Source of the DNA: Haliotis asinina
Taxonomy: Eukaryota; Mollusca; Gastropoda; Lepetellida; Haliotidae
NCBI RefSeq assembly: GCF_037392515.1
Contig: NC_090285.1
Location: 7,074,501 to 7,138,500 of the forward strand
DNA: 64,000 nt
Direction: 5' to 3'
Shown: positions 50,701-59,126 of the stretch, in pieces
How the letters are laid out: every line of letters begins with the position of its first letter
Numbering within the stretch: position 1 is the stretch's first letter
Notes under the pieces: generated by a model
Databases searched by the model: none
Seen by the model: the letters and a program-made list of their open reading frames with translations, nothing else
Told to the model about the DNA's origin: nothing
Position numbers and translations under genes: made by a program

Positions 50701-53700
50701 AATAATCTTTACCCTGGGTATGCGAGCCATGATGAACAGACTGAGTGTGCTTGGTGCCAACATTGCCGTCTGTGTGGCGCTTCTGCTGGGAACAGTGATG
50801 ACAGGTAAGGGTGAATCTTCATTCCTGTTCCTTCAGGTTATTACTAGTAAGTGCTCCATTTCAGTGCCACATGAACTGTGATGCCGCCCAGGGTAATAAC
50901 TTGTAGTTATTAGGATTCTTATACTTTTGTGGCAAGAATTACATTAGGCTGAAAAACACTTTCGCCAAAGTTTATTTCCTTTTAGCCTCCTCGTAACGTT
51001 GCACTTCGTTCAATCGTTTTGTGCAAAACAGTTGAGGAGAGGTTCAGAAAAAACTACAAGAGAAACAAAATACAAAAAACAAACCTGAACCTAATAAACA
51101 GTACATATTTTCAAAATCCATATTTTCTAAACAAGCAATTAATAACATCAATTATGTTTTCTTGTAAGCCGTTTGGGCATAGCAGAAACTTTAGTTCAAG
51201 AAATACCTCACATCTGTGTTCTCTCATAGCTCAACGTGTGTTCAACATGGAGGCCTTCTGTCTGACTGAGCCCGGAGGATTCTGATCATGTGATCATGTG
51301 ATCATGTTCAGATTGCAAGGATGTGAATAATGTTATAAGTTTTCAAAGATTTAGGCAGCAGCCTGGGTTTAAATCTGCAACCCGTGTGTTTCTGAATGGC
51401 TAACATGCTAACATAAGTGAATAATCCTTTACATCACATGCATTTGTACAGAAAATTTTAAAATATCCAAATTAACTTTTACTTTAAATCAAGTTGAGAA
51501 GCTAAACTTAGCGTTCTGCCAGTACACAATCAACAGATGATTTGATGATAAAGGAATTAGATCAGGACTGCCAGATACAGTGGTAAGGGGTGGAAGTTTA
51601 TGATAGTTTCAACTTCGCACAATAGTGTTCGACTCGTCATTCAAACATTCGCCAAACCCATTGAGAATAGGAGAGAGTACTTGTGGCACCGACCCGATGA
51701 ACCGCTCTCACACGCCACCCAGGTGACTTGTTGATGGATAATGGATTTCCATTCAATATTACTTTTCGGCAGATAAGACTGAATACGTTCCTGACTCATT
51801 TCTGCTGCTCCACGTTTAAACTCTTCAAAAGCACTGGTGAACTCAGTACCAATATCACACCAAATTACTTGGATAGGTCCCCTGCTAACGAGTCTTTAAG
51901 AGAATTTACTGTCACAAGATATGTAAACAATGCTCCGTATTGTTTGACATATTTCCGCCCTTCCTTGATAACGTGAGGGCCAAAGAAATCTACCCCTTTG
52001 TAGCTGAATGATGGAGTGGGTTTGACTCGATTGGACTTTTTCTCTCATGGGATCTTTGCCTTGCCTTCGTACGTGGACCTCATTTTTAGACATTGCATCC
52101 TTAACGTAAACCGGCGCATTTGCAGACTCGGATGCAAACTCATTGAATTGGAAAAGATACTCAAAGGCAATAACCTTATACTTTTGAAGTCGTGTTTCAG
52201 TGACATGATCTCTCCATTTATTCTGGAGATTTTGCAAGAGCATTATTCAGCACATCCATGTGGGATACACTCTTCATTGCATGGAAGCATAGATGTGGAA
52301 GTAGGGAAACTGCTTCAGACCACTAGAGTCATCGGAATTTCTGGCCATGCAAGAACCTTGTTGACGTTAGGTTGTTGATACTGAGTACGGATTTTCATAT
52401 TCTGTGATCCATATTCTGGCCTTTTGATAACCAACAGCAGAATTCATGCACAGACAACTTGCTATCAAATCTTTGGATTCTCCATCAAGCTGTTGATCAA
52501 GAAAACACAACCCATCTGTATTATTGGTAGTATAGGGGACAACGTGTGCATCAAATGACGTCATGAAAGTACTAGATGCTATGGATAAGTTTGAAATGGT
52601 GGTACCTTTGGCTTAGGCAAAAAACATCGCAGTGGCCATCTGTCTGTGCGTTTGAAGATTTAGTTCATTCTGTCTTTGCATACACGTCAAAACATTGACT
52701 ACACAACAGTCTCGATCGTTTCCTTGGTTCCAACTTAGTGCGATGACCAGTCCGGGGTTTTTAAACTTTGTCATGTAACTGGATGCATAAATATTAATGA
52801 GTATTATTTGATACGTCTAAGCACGTGTATATTGCAACACTACGCTCCTTCTAATCCTTGCAAACACGTCGTACAGCGTGCTCTTTCGTTCAGCGAGCTC
52901 TGACAAACGGATACACGGAAATCGTGGAAATCTCAAAACGAGGTTCTGCCGCTAGAAAAGACTGGGGGTCTGATACGGAACTGATATTACATTAACCTCA
53001 CTGTGCGTCACAGAACTACGCTGAATAAGCGCAAAAACACATAACAGGTTTAACCAGTGAGCCAGATTCATTGTGAATCATTTTATGACCTCATCAAACA
53101 GGGACAGGCTGTTAAGAGTCCATAGTTAAGATATGCTGCCTAAACCTCGACATAAGTAAATGCTATTAAGCTTAAACTTATAATTCATATTATACCATTT
53201 TCTTATGAAACAAGGAATTGGAATTCAGTTTGACCAGTGTTGTTAGCGGTGTCTATTTTCACTTTCACACGAGAAAGAAATTCGGATCGGCTGAAAAGTG
53301 GGTCATTGTCTGAATAGGTATATGAGAAATATTTTTCGGTATGTTAAAGACGTGTTATGTGAAGATATCGTGGCAAGCTCATGTCAGGTCTTCATGAAGA
53401 CTTAAAGATCCTTTACATTGGGATTCAGCTGCCGAGTGGAAACATCAGTTTGGTTATTGCCACTTTCATTTGGGATATTGACTCGTGGTCTACTGGAATA
53501 TCGAGCATGGGACAGTAGCATTAATAGAGGACACTAACCGTCCTACCGTGTTATACCATTTTTATTAAACGAGTTAATGATTTGGTATCAAACTAGCGAA
53601 AGCGTGTTTGATACTAAATCTTTGACTAGTTTAGTAAAGATGGCATTTCACGGAAGCGAGTTTCGTGTTCTGTTTATTACCCGTCAACATAAATTGACAG

Positions 53701-55798
53701 AGACTGCGGCGAAATTGCCTACACAGTGAGGACTCTCAACTTTCCACCATTCAAGCAATATCTAGTAAAATGCGAAAGCGACCTTAGCATTATGACGTCA
53801 CACCTTTGAACCATTTTGACGTCATACGTGTAAATAATTGCCGAAAAATAGTGCACTGCAGTATCAACCACGGGCGAGTAATAACGAGGCATATTAACTT
53901 CAGCACCAAAGCTATCTGGTACCTCATGTGCACGGGGTTTAACATCAGATTCATCTGAAAATCCAAGGGTATTTGGTTTTGCATAACATTGAGTTGGACA
54001 TCAGAAAATGGCCCAAGGATATATCTGTTCCTCGGGGTTGTATCTTCTACATCAGCATAAGCCCGCTCTCTGGCTTGCATTTTGGTAATGTCAAACTTCC
54101 AGAACTTCCTTAGATTGTGTTAGCAAAGATTTCTAAGCATAAAGATCTGCTAACCTTGCCCGTTCCTTTGCATAAGCAGATATAGCTGAACGTATGGAGT
54201 TCCGACATTACTGAGTTCCTGTGAGAAACATTATATCTGTCAGTTCTCCACCCGCTTCACTCATTGTTCTACCTCATTTTGAAATTCAAGATTGAAAATT
54301 CTTTTTCTTCATGTCGCTTGTCCTCAACATCTTTTGTCTGCTGTGAAACAATCTCATCATAATATGAAATGAAACATTTTTCATACTGTTGGGCACAAAT
54401 CAGTAAAGTCAGCATAACTAAATTTCGCTAAGTGTAAACTTTCACTAGTACTTCTTAACATTAGCCTACAAAGTTCATTTGTCCTTCTTGTGATGGGTCC
54501 AAGACGACCTGACTGTCTATTCTTTAAAATTCGAATTCGCTCACCTTGTCCCTTTTCATCTTGAGTCTTGGTACGAACTGACCTTGTATTTTCAGCATAA
54601 CACTAGTGTTCTGCACGTACATATTCATTGTGTTTTTTCGTTTTGGAAGACTTTCTATTAATTTGCTGGGGCTTCCAAACCGGAAGTCACAGAGCGGAAG
54701 TACATATAACTTTCTTATCAAGGTAGCAAGATAACACGACCTGATAAAAATGATGCGGAAATCTGCAAAAAAATATTTTCTTTGGCACTAAATTGAATAA
54801 CGCACAGGAAACAAAGTTTCCTGTTGTGAGTTTTGACATGCAAGAAATATTCGACAACTGTATCTTGTTATTTCTGAAATTATAATGTTCTTCTCAGTTG
54901 CGAGTTTTGATAAAAGTCTATTATATAGTATATATTCAGGGTAAAGAACCATGAAAAGCAAACATGTTGTCATCAGAGGCGTCATGAGAGAATATCACAA
55001 TCGTAGATGGACTGGGGTGATAAATGATCACATACGTACGCCTGAGTGATGAATAGAGTATGTCACATAGTGTTACACGAGTGTACATTTGAAGACGTAA
55101 GGTACAGACACTTCTTGTGGACTAACGTAACTAAAACCGAAGATATTGGAATCAGACTTTTTGTGTATTGTAGAGACAATGGTGACGTAAGGGGTTCTTT
55201 TCCAGCAGGAATGCAACTGTTATGCCTCCTCGTGTTCTTCTTTTCAGCCCTGATTCGAGCTAACTACAAGCGCCAGGCGGCTGGGGGAGAAGAAAAGGTG
55301 GGTTGTATAACACTGATTCCATACAGATTCGTCAAAACGCCTCTTATTCTTCTCCGCTCCCGTCGGGTTGTCAGAGTTGCTGACTGTGTTGACACATGGC
55401 ATCGATCCCAGTAGATCGATGCTCATATTTTTTATCACTGGATTGTCTGGTCCAGACTCGATTATTTACAGACCGCCGCCATACAGATGGAGTATTGCTG
55501 AGTGCGGCGTTAAATAACAAACAAAACCAAAACCAAATTCTTTTCTGAAATCTTGGGTCTCACAAAACTTCCATCTCTCATTGTATAATAGTGTCCGCCA
55601 AGTGATTGTGTATGATATTCATCCATAGGACAACAAATGCCTTTAAAACTAGATGATATATGATTTTCGATCCAGAATGTAACGGATTTCCGGACATAAT
55701 ATTGTCTATCTTTATGTTTCCAGGGCAACCGGTTACGGGATTTGTTTGGCTGGTGCTGCTGCTTCCGACACCAATCAGACATCGCAAACAAACAATGA
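37803..55798 (+). CDS. FLVCR/SLC49-type MFS transporter, complete 10-exon gene
   Basis: A plasma-membrane major facilitator carrier of the FLVCR family (vertebrate FLVCR1/2: choline/ethanolamine transport, also reported haem export). Coding exons: 37803-38354, 38872-39013, 44491-44628, 46427-46494, 49238-49341, 49860-49970, 50342-50447, 50693-50804, 55206-55297, 55724-55798. All introns are GT..AG and phases agree. The sum is 1500 nt, giving 499 residues (human FLVCR1 is ~555). Landmarks: R36-R37-W38 before TM1, FQWIHLNII, the N70-T-S sequon, [35 protein letters not shown] (240-245), [36 protein letters not shown] and [17 protein letters not shown]. An in-frame TAA at 37749 precedes the ATG. 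A phase-1 acceptor inside exon 1 (gttgcatcag at 37866) matches the paralog's exon border, so an alternative upstream first exon is possible. The C-terminal exon is less certain than the rest. Confidence 0.9.
38435..38585 (-). repeat. Degenerate SINE family B in intron 1
   Basis: tttacgctcacgacgggaga, taccggaaatgagctg and gaactgaacctcggtctttg preserve the order of the family B reverse copy, with heavy decay. Confidence 0.4.
38618..38735 (+). repeat. (ACT)n trinucleotide repeat in intron 1
   Basis: Long actactact tract with minor interruptions. The valine-rich minus-strand frame here is an artefact. Confidence 0.95.
38872..39013 (+). CDS. FLVCR-type gene, coding exon 2
   Basis: Acceptor cactaatccag; encodes [15 protein letters not shown] and the next membrane segment ending ...FIAILI. 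Donor gtaagc at 39014, phase 1. [16 protein letters not shown] corresponds to the vertebrate G-I-A-I-G-F-L-V-P-P region. Confidence 0.92.
39102..39285. mobile_element. 184-bp palindromic MITE with 5-bp target duplication
   Basis: Flanked by aaggt at 39097-39101 and 39286-39290. Ends are inverted (ccagagcctggattttcgaa; reverse complement of the right end ccagggcccagttcctcgag). The interior contains further inverted motifs (ttagcgctaagatagtcg / ttaagaccatcttagcgctt). Non-coding. Its right half resembles the unit of the 61-bp satellite in intron 4. Confidence 0.75.
39291..40109. other. Intron 2 sequence, no gene; SINE B scrap at 39606-39660
   Basis: A reverse SINE B tail (gtgggtgagtgagtgaaagt, tatttacgccgcatcaataa) is the only recognisable item. 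Confidence 0.4.
40110..40760 (+). repeat. ~650-bp dispersed repeat, copy in FLVCR intron 2
   Basis: Matches 52705-53345 (intron 8) in the same orientation. Shared blocks include caacacaacgctcc (caacactacgctcc in the other copy), aatccttgcaaacac, ttctgccgctagaaaa-type sequence, acagaactacgctgaata, aacaggtttaaccagtgag, atgctgcctaaacctcgaca and attcggatcggctgaaaagt. No coding frame. Confidence 0.8.
40785..40862 (+). repeat. 44-bp tandem duplication
   Basis: aatcatttactcagtgtgtc, then attaactgtcaccaaatcttac, occurs twice in a row. Confidence 0.85.
41095..41430 (+). repeat. ~24-bp minisatellite in intron 2
   Basis: Degenerate units of the form tgtcagtattgtctgaccaa, then ctcta; about 13 copies. 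Confidence 0.8.
41521..41762 (+). repeat. SINE family A copy, full length
   Basis: cccgtgaaggtcccggagta ... gaggtgactgacgggatcgg ... actggattatctggtccaga ... cgccgccatatagctggaat ... ctaaactcactcactca. The best complete forward copy in the window. Confidence 0.9.
42570..42665 (+). repeat. SINE family B 3' fragment
   Basis: tgtacatgggtataatgctg, gtgatatcgcggaacattgc and tgaaagccacgtaaaaccca keep the family B order. Confidence 0.5.
43051..43320 (-). repeat. SINE family A copy (reverse), full length
   Basis: Reverse tail gtgagtgagtgagtgagttg, then gccgcactcagcaatattcc, tcgagtctggaccagacaat, gaccacccgatcccgttagt and ccccgggactttcacgggt. Confidence 0.9.
43321..44490. other. Intron 2 sequence, no gene recognised
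   Basis: Unique sequence up to the exon 3 acceptor. No repeat could be identified. Confidence 0.35.
44491..44628 (+). CDS. FLVCR-type gene, coding exon 3
   Basis: Acceptor gtcctgtgtatacgcag, donor gtgaga; phase 1 to phase 1. Encodes [13 protein letters not shown], the cytosolic loop typical of FLVCR proteins between TM6 and TM7, and [17 protein letters not shown], the start of TM7. Confidence 0.92.
44640..45475 (+). repeat. Intron 3 satellite of ~25-45-bp units rich in TGACGTCA
   Basis: Degenerate units combining atcacacatgacgtcattgc and tagatgtc with variable spacers. The perfect CRE palindrome TGACGTCA occurs at 44640, 44820, 44904, 45042, 45159 and 45182. The array resumes after a MITE insertion at 45858-45905. 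Confidence 0.8.
45481..45852. mobile_element. 372-bp MITE inserted in the intron 3 satellite
   Basis: Terminal inverted repeat tagtgtttcctccgga on the left; the right end reads tctggaggaaacacta. It is flanked by aactc at 45476-45480 and 45853-45857. Subterminal agggcagggtg/agggcgc motifs recur. Non-coding. The ends look hAT-like, but the 5-bp target duplication is not the usual 8 bp. Confidence 0.75.
45858..46426. other. Rest of intron 3, no gene
   Basis: A few more satellite units to ~45905, then unique sequence to the exon 4 acceptor. Confidence 0.4.
46427..46494 (+). CDS. FLVCR-type gene, coding exon 4
   Basis: Acceptor ggtattttccag, donor gtaagt; phase 1 to phase 0. Encodes [20 protein letters not shown], then YFP, matching the vertebrate Y-G-L-N-A-G-x-x-Y-A-L-x-T-L-L-N segment. 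Confidence 0.93.
46510..47560 (+). repeat. Degenerate ~20-50-bp satellite in intron 4
   Basis: Endless variants of gcgaatacatgatgctaatg and tatgcagcgaatgcatgatg. Units are diverged and of variable length. Minus-strand frames inside are artefacts. Confidence 0.8.
47991..48199 (+). repeat. SINE family A copy, 5' truncated
   Basis: acatgcttgtcgtaagaggc, gactaacgggatcgtttggt, gaattgtctggtccagactc, ggcgtaaaacttaactcact. Confidence 0.85.
48354..49041 (+). repeat. 61-bp satellite in intron 4, ~11 copies, trimeric order
   Basis: Unit contains tagtcttagcactaaggtga, ccgtcacgacagtgactcc and catacttaagacagatttaa. Diagnostic variants (ggtggcc or ggtgacc; gttac or gtgac; aacac or aagac) recur every third unit in the middle of the array, giving a 183-bp higher-order unit. 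The first copy keeps tagcgcta, as in the MITE at 39102. Confidence 0.95.
49238..49341 (+). CDS. FLVCR-type gene, coding exon 5
   Basis: Acceptor gcgttgatttcag, donor gtaagc; phase 0 to phase 2. Encodes [20 protein letters not shown], then [14 protein letters not shown], one of the most conserved FLVCR segments. Confidence 0.94.
49342..49859. other. Intron 5, no gene
   Basis: Contains two diverged copies of a tatgtaagactngtcntnct block with gagacagttct/gagatagttct and aacgataaa, near 49618-49695 and 49745-49840. Otherwise unique. Confidence 0.4.
49860..49970 (+). CDS. FLVCR-type gene, coding exon 6
   Basis: Acceptor tttatactttcag, donor gtatgt; phase 2 to phase 2. Encodes [20 protein letters not shown], then [16 protein letters not shown], which includes the conserved [11 protein letters not shown] motif. 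Confidence 0.94.
50342..50447 (+). CDS. FLVCR-type gene, coding exon 7
   Basis: Acceptor gttcctag, donor gtctgt (weak but GT); phase 2 to phase 0. Encodes [20 protein letters not shown], then [15 protein letters not shown], aligned with the vertebrate TM10-TM11 region. Confidence 0.93.
50693..50804 (+). CDS. FLVCR-type gene, coding exon 8
   Basis: Acceptor ttttgtatggcag, donor gtaagg; phase 0 to phase 1. Encodes [20 protein letters not shown], then the membrane segment [17 protein letters not shown]. Confidence 0.9.
51460..52040 (-). pseudogene. BEL/Pao retrotransposon integrase relic (in FLVCR intron 8)
   Basis: On the minus strand, [51 protein letters not shown] and [17 protein letters not shown] follow the order of a BEL/Pao integrase core. 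Frameshifts and an internal deletion are present. The reverse orientation relative to the gene and lack of LTRs mark it as a fragment. Confidence 0.75.
52041..52700 (-). pseudogene. BEL/Pao gag relic, joined directly to integrase
   Basis: Minus-strand pieces [37 protein letters not shown] and [20 protein letters not shown] match the gag region typical of Pao elements. At ~52035 the gag frame runs straight into integrase sequence, so protease and reverse transcriptase are deleted. Confidence 0.65.
52701..53890. mobile_element. ~1.2-kb insertion splitting the gag relic, with the dispersed repeat
   Basis: Gag-like sequence stops near 52700 and its upstream part resumes near 53890. The insert's first ~640 bp (52705-53345) is the second copy of the repeat in intron 2. 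The remainder carries inverted-looking gtatcaaactagcgaaagcg / tgtttgatactaaatc motifs. Exact edges and target duplication were not resolved. Confidence 0.5.
53891..54200 (-). pseudogene. Upstream part of the BEL/Pao gag relic
   Basis: Minus-strand fragments include an N-terminal charged helix-like stretch ([28 protein letters not shown] across a shift) and a short stretch before the insertion. Assignment rests on position upstream of the clear gag part. Confidence 0.4.
54201..55205. other. Rest of intron 8, no gene
   Basis: AT-rich, possibly more retrotransposon 5' sequence. Nothing recognisable up to the exon 9 acceptor. Confidence 0.35.
55206..55297 (+). CDS. FLVCR-type gene, coding exon 9
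   Basis: Acceptor gttcttttccag with a second cag three bases on (NAGNAG); donor gtgggt. Phase 1 to phase 0. Encodes the last membrane segment [16 protein letters not shown], then [14 protein letters not shown], equivalent to the vertebrate A-D-L-R-R-Q tail start. Choice of the second acceptor removes one residue. Confidence 0.88.
55362..55517 (+). repeat. SINE family A 3' part in intron 9
   Basis: gtcgggttgtcagagttgct, cactggattgtctggtccag, ccgccgccatacagatggag, gagtgcggcgttaaataac. Read-through of exon 9 would enter this SINE. Confidence 0.85.
55724..55798 (+). CDS. FLVCR-type gene, probable terminal coding exon 10
   Basis: Acceptor ctttatgtttccag, phase 0; encodes [20 protein letters not shown], then ANKQ and TGA at 55796-55798. 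A short basic/cysteine-rich cytosolic tail is plausible for this family. Choosing it makes the total exactly 1500 nt, but the tail is not conserved enough to confirm. Confidence 0.6.
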   Translation, partial: GNRLRDLFGWCCCFRHQSDIANKQ

Positions 55799-56785
55799 TA
55801 ACACTCGGTCTGACTATCTCTTTCACTGTAACCAAGAACAGCCTTCACTGTAACCAAGGGCAGCGTTCATGAAACAAGCATCCTTCATTAAAATCAAATT
55901 AGGCACAACACTACCCACGTTCTGAAAAGGCCACTCATCTGATCAGAAGGTTATCCGATCCATGGATTGGAACGAGTAGTTAACGGGGATCAAGAAAGTG
56001 ATAAAAAGGCTTCAACAGTCTCCGGGACGGATAACGTTTATATGTATGATAGTGCGGATATGTGTCCTAAAGGATACATTAACTGATAGCGTATAACACA
56101 AGGCATTGTCGTGCCTACAGCCATTTTCTCTTATGTTTTTATTGGAAGTAAAACCTCTTGTGAATGATCTATATCTTCCTGGATTTGACCCTGATTTAAA
56201 CAAAGGCCTGTAACTTTTCACTTTCTTCTCAGGGGAACTTCGGATCCTGATATTGTGATGTATATATAGTTCATATTTTGTGTTTATATTTCTATATACA
56301 TGCAGATCTTCTTCAAAGAATATATTTATTTTTCAGGATGGTCAAGAAGCCTCTTTTTTAAATTTAAAAAAGAAATTACTCATATTATTGTAGTATTGTC
56401 ATTAGCGATCTGATTTAGCATACCGAACCTTCTTAATTACACGATGGTGTTAAGTACATGTATGTTGTATCTATGAATAAGTATCTATCTAAGTATATAA
56501 TACTTATATACTTAGAGAACGTAACTAATACATTAGAAAAAAGAAAAATAAATTCTGGCTTTTCATTCGTAAAAAAAACTATTGAAATTTAAATGTTTTG
56601 GACACTGCTACTGAGTACGATCTCAACAAACAAAACTTGTTGGTATGCTTGCATGCGCCTAGTACCATCTTTTTAAAATTATTTTAAATATTCAAAATTT
56701 GTCTCTAGCACGCTTGTGTTGATCGGTAAGTTGTTTAATCAAACATTTGTTACACTGAGGAGTCCCTATATATTACATTTATATG
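55799..56785. other. Probable 3' UTR and downstream sequence
   Basis: AT-rich, no coding exon. The candidate poly-A signal lies at 56547-56552. Confidence 0.4.
56547..56552 (+). terminator. Candidate poly-A signal AATAAA
   Basis: Canonical aataaa about 750 bp beyond the TGA of the FLVCR gene, in AT-rich context. No closer canonical hexamer was noticed. Confidence 0.3.
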
Positions 56786-56905
56786 CGGTAGCCTACTTGT
56801 TAAAACGGTTGCTCGCCAATCCGAACTGCCTGGTTCGATTCCCCACATGGGTACAACAATTCCAGTCGTTCTCACAGATAATACTGGAATATTGCTTGAA
56901 ATTTG
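56786..56905 (+). repeat. SINE family B copy
   Basis: gcggtagcctacttgttaaa, acggttgctcgccaatccga, B box ggttcgattcc, cacatgggtacaac, aatactggaatattgcttga. Confidence 0.75.
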
Positions 56906-57054
56906 GACAAATACTTCTATAGTACCAAGTCGGAAGGAGTGACAGTCTGATCATGAATATTTCTAGAGATTCTGTTAATGTGTGAGGATATATGAGAAAA
57001 CAGATAATTTCAGCAAACTATATCTGAAAGAAATATAGATACATGTGAAACAAC

Positions 57055-57185
57055 AAACGAACGAACGAACGAACAAACAAACAAAGAAACAAATAAATAA
57101 GTAAATAAATAAATAAATGAATGAATAAATAAATATGTGTGTACATACAAACATACATACATGCATACATACATATATACATGCA
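57055..57185 (+). repeat. Mixed tetranucleotide repeats
   Basis: (GAAC)n/(AAAC)n, (AAAT)n and (ACAT)n tracts in succession (gaacgaacgaacg, aaataaataaat, catacatacatgcatac). Confidence 0.9.
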
Positions 57186-57369
57186 CCCAGAGCGTTGGGT
57201 GCCACGTCTTGGAATATGTTAGTAGAGAGAAAACAGCAAGATAAAAGTGGGTCTGTGGTTGAGGTTGGTTACCCTTACAGGCATCTGAGTTCGTATCCAA
57301 TCATCCTTCAAGGTTATTTCAAGAATTATAACTGTCACAGCGGAGTAAACGTGTGTTCCGCATACACAT

Positions 57370-58400
57370 GACAGGAGTCACACATACCCGATACACGTGA
57401 CAGGAGTCACACATTTCCGATGCATGATAAGGATGTCACACATGCCTGATGCACGAGGTGAGTGTGACACATGCCCGATACACGAGACAGGAGTCACACA
57501 TGTCCGATACAGGAGATGGAAGTCACACATTTCCGATGCATGATATGGATGTCAGACATGCCTGATACACGATATGAGTGTGACACATGCCCGATACACG
57601 AGACAGGTGTCACATATGCCCAATACACGAGAAGGATATCACTAATGCCCGATACACGAGACAGTGGTCACTCGTGGCCGTTACAGGAGTCAGTAGTCAC
57701 ACATGCCCAATACACGAGAAGGATGTCACACATGCCCGAAACACGTCACAGGCGTCACACGTGTCCAATACCCTAGAAAGTGGTCACACGCACACGTGCA
57801 CGTTACACGAGACAGGTGTCACACATACCCCTGGAGTCATACATGCCCGGTACACAATATGAGTGTACATGCCCGATGCACGAGAAGGGAGTCACACATG
57901 CCTGATACATGATATGGATGTCACACATACCCGATACACGAGACAGAAGCCACACATACCCGATACACGAGGCAAGAGTCACACATACACCATACATCAG
58001 AAAGGAGTCACACACACCCAAAACACGATGTGGAAGTCACACATGCCCCATACACGAGACAGGAGTCATACACACCCGATACACGAGGCAGGAGTCGCAC
58101 ATACCCGATACACGAGGCAGGAGTCACACATACCCGATACACGAGGCAGAAACCACACATACCCGATACACGAGGCAAGAGTCACACATACACCATACAC
58201 CAGGAAGGAGTCACACACACTCAAAACATGATGTGGAAGTCACACTTCCGAGATGTACGAGGTGGGAGTCACACATGCCCGATACACGAGATGGGAATCA
58301 CATATGCTGGATACAAGAGATGGAGTTACACATGCCCGATACACTAGACAGGAGTCACACGTACCCAACACCCGATACACGAGACTCGATACACAACTGA
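57370..58400 (+). repeat. 29-bp minisatellite, ~35 copies
   Basis: Unit gagtcacacatgcccgatac, then acgagacag (29 bp), with variants atacccgatac and gaggcag. Because 29 is not a multiple of three and the unit has no stop in any phase, three overlapping frames stay open. A reader cycles through three decapeptide-like phases, giving a 29-residue repeat. Confidence 0.92.
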
Positions 58401-59075
58401 CAATGGGAGATACACACTTCTACTTTGATGTCAGTGGCTTCCCACACTGACGTTCTCACAACAGACGCATAATTCCCAGGAAGGAATGATCTCGACAAAA
58501 CATCCGCGTTTCATACAAGTGTCCACACAACATAGCCAGCGACACACATGGACTCGTGTTGATGGTGTTGAGTTTGGACAACGCAACAAGACACCAACCA
58601 CAGGAAGACGTGAATGACTCGAGACCCGCTCTTGACGAACTCAAAACAAGGTGTAGATTTACTTCCCTTGCCATGAAATGACGGAAATCACGTGATGCTG
58701 TTTTGGATAAAAACAGCTCCTACTTGAAATGTGCATCATGTATTTCCCTGCTGGCACTTCTCTGCGCCCGAATTTAGTAACATCACATGGATAGAACAGA
58801 CGCTCCCTGAAGTCTTTTGCTCAGATCTGATCTTCCATCCTGTCCCTTACCCTCCAGTCAAGCAGGTGCCCGAAAAGATCTTAAGTCCTACTGCATTTCA
58901 GTGCATACACATCCTGTGTGACGTCACGAAGATTGCCGAAGTGACGGCTCAATGTCGCCGAAGTGTGAGCCGATGTAGATGCGGGCATCCGGTGTGACGT
59001 CACGGCAGCGGATGCAAGTGCTTCAAGCAGTGACTTGGACGAGGCCAGAGCGCCTACGGCTGTGTTACAGACGAC
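58401..59075. promoter_or_regulatory. Upstream region of the mucin-like gene with two CRE palindromes
   Basis: TGACGTCA occurs at 58919-58926 and 58995-59002, within 160 bp of the ATG at 59076, in the most GC-rich part of the region. This fits a CREB/ATF-responsive proximal promoter, though no TATA box or mapped start is available. Confidence 0.4.
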
Positions 59076-59126
59076 ATGAAAAACACGCTTGTTACAGCTA
59101 TACTTCTACTGATCTTCATACAAAAT
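59076..59126 (+). CDS. Mucin-like gene, coding exon 1 (signal peptide)
   Basis: 17 codons with a hydrophobic core (AILLLIFI), donor gtgagt at 59127, phase 0. Without splicing the frame continues to 59279 but loses the secretory-protein logic. Confidence 0.7.

Noticed and set aside
55206..55414. FLVCR C-terminus by read-through of the exon 9 donor (to 55414)
   Set aside because: The extension runs into a SINE family A copy; the spliced exon 10 is more plausible.
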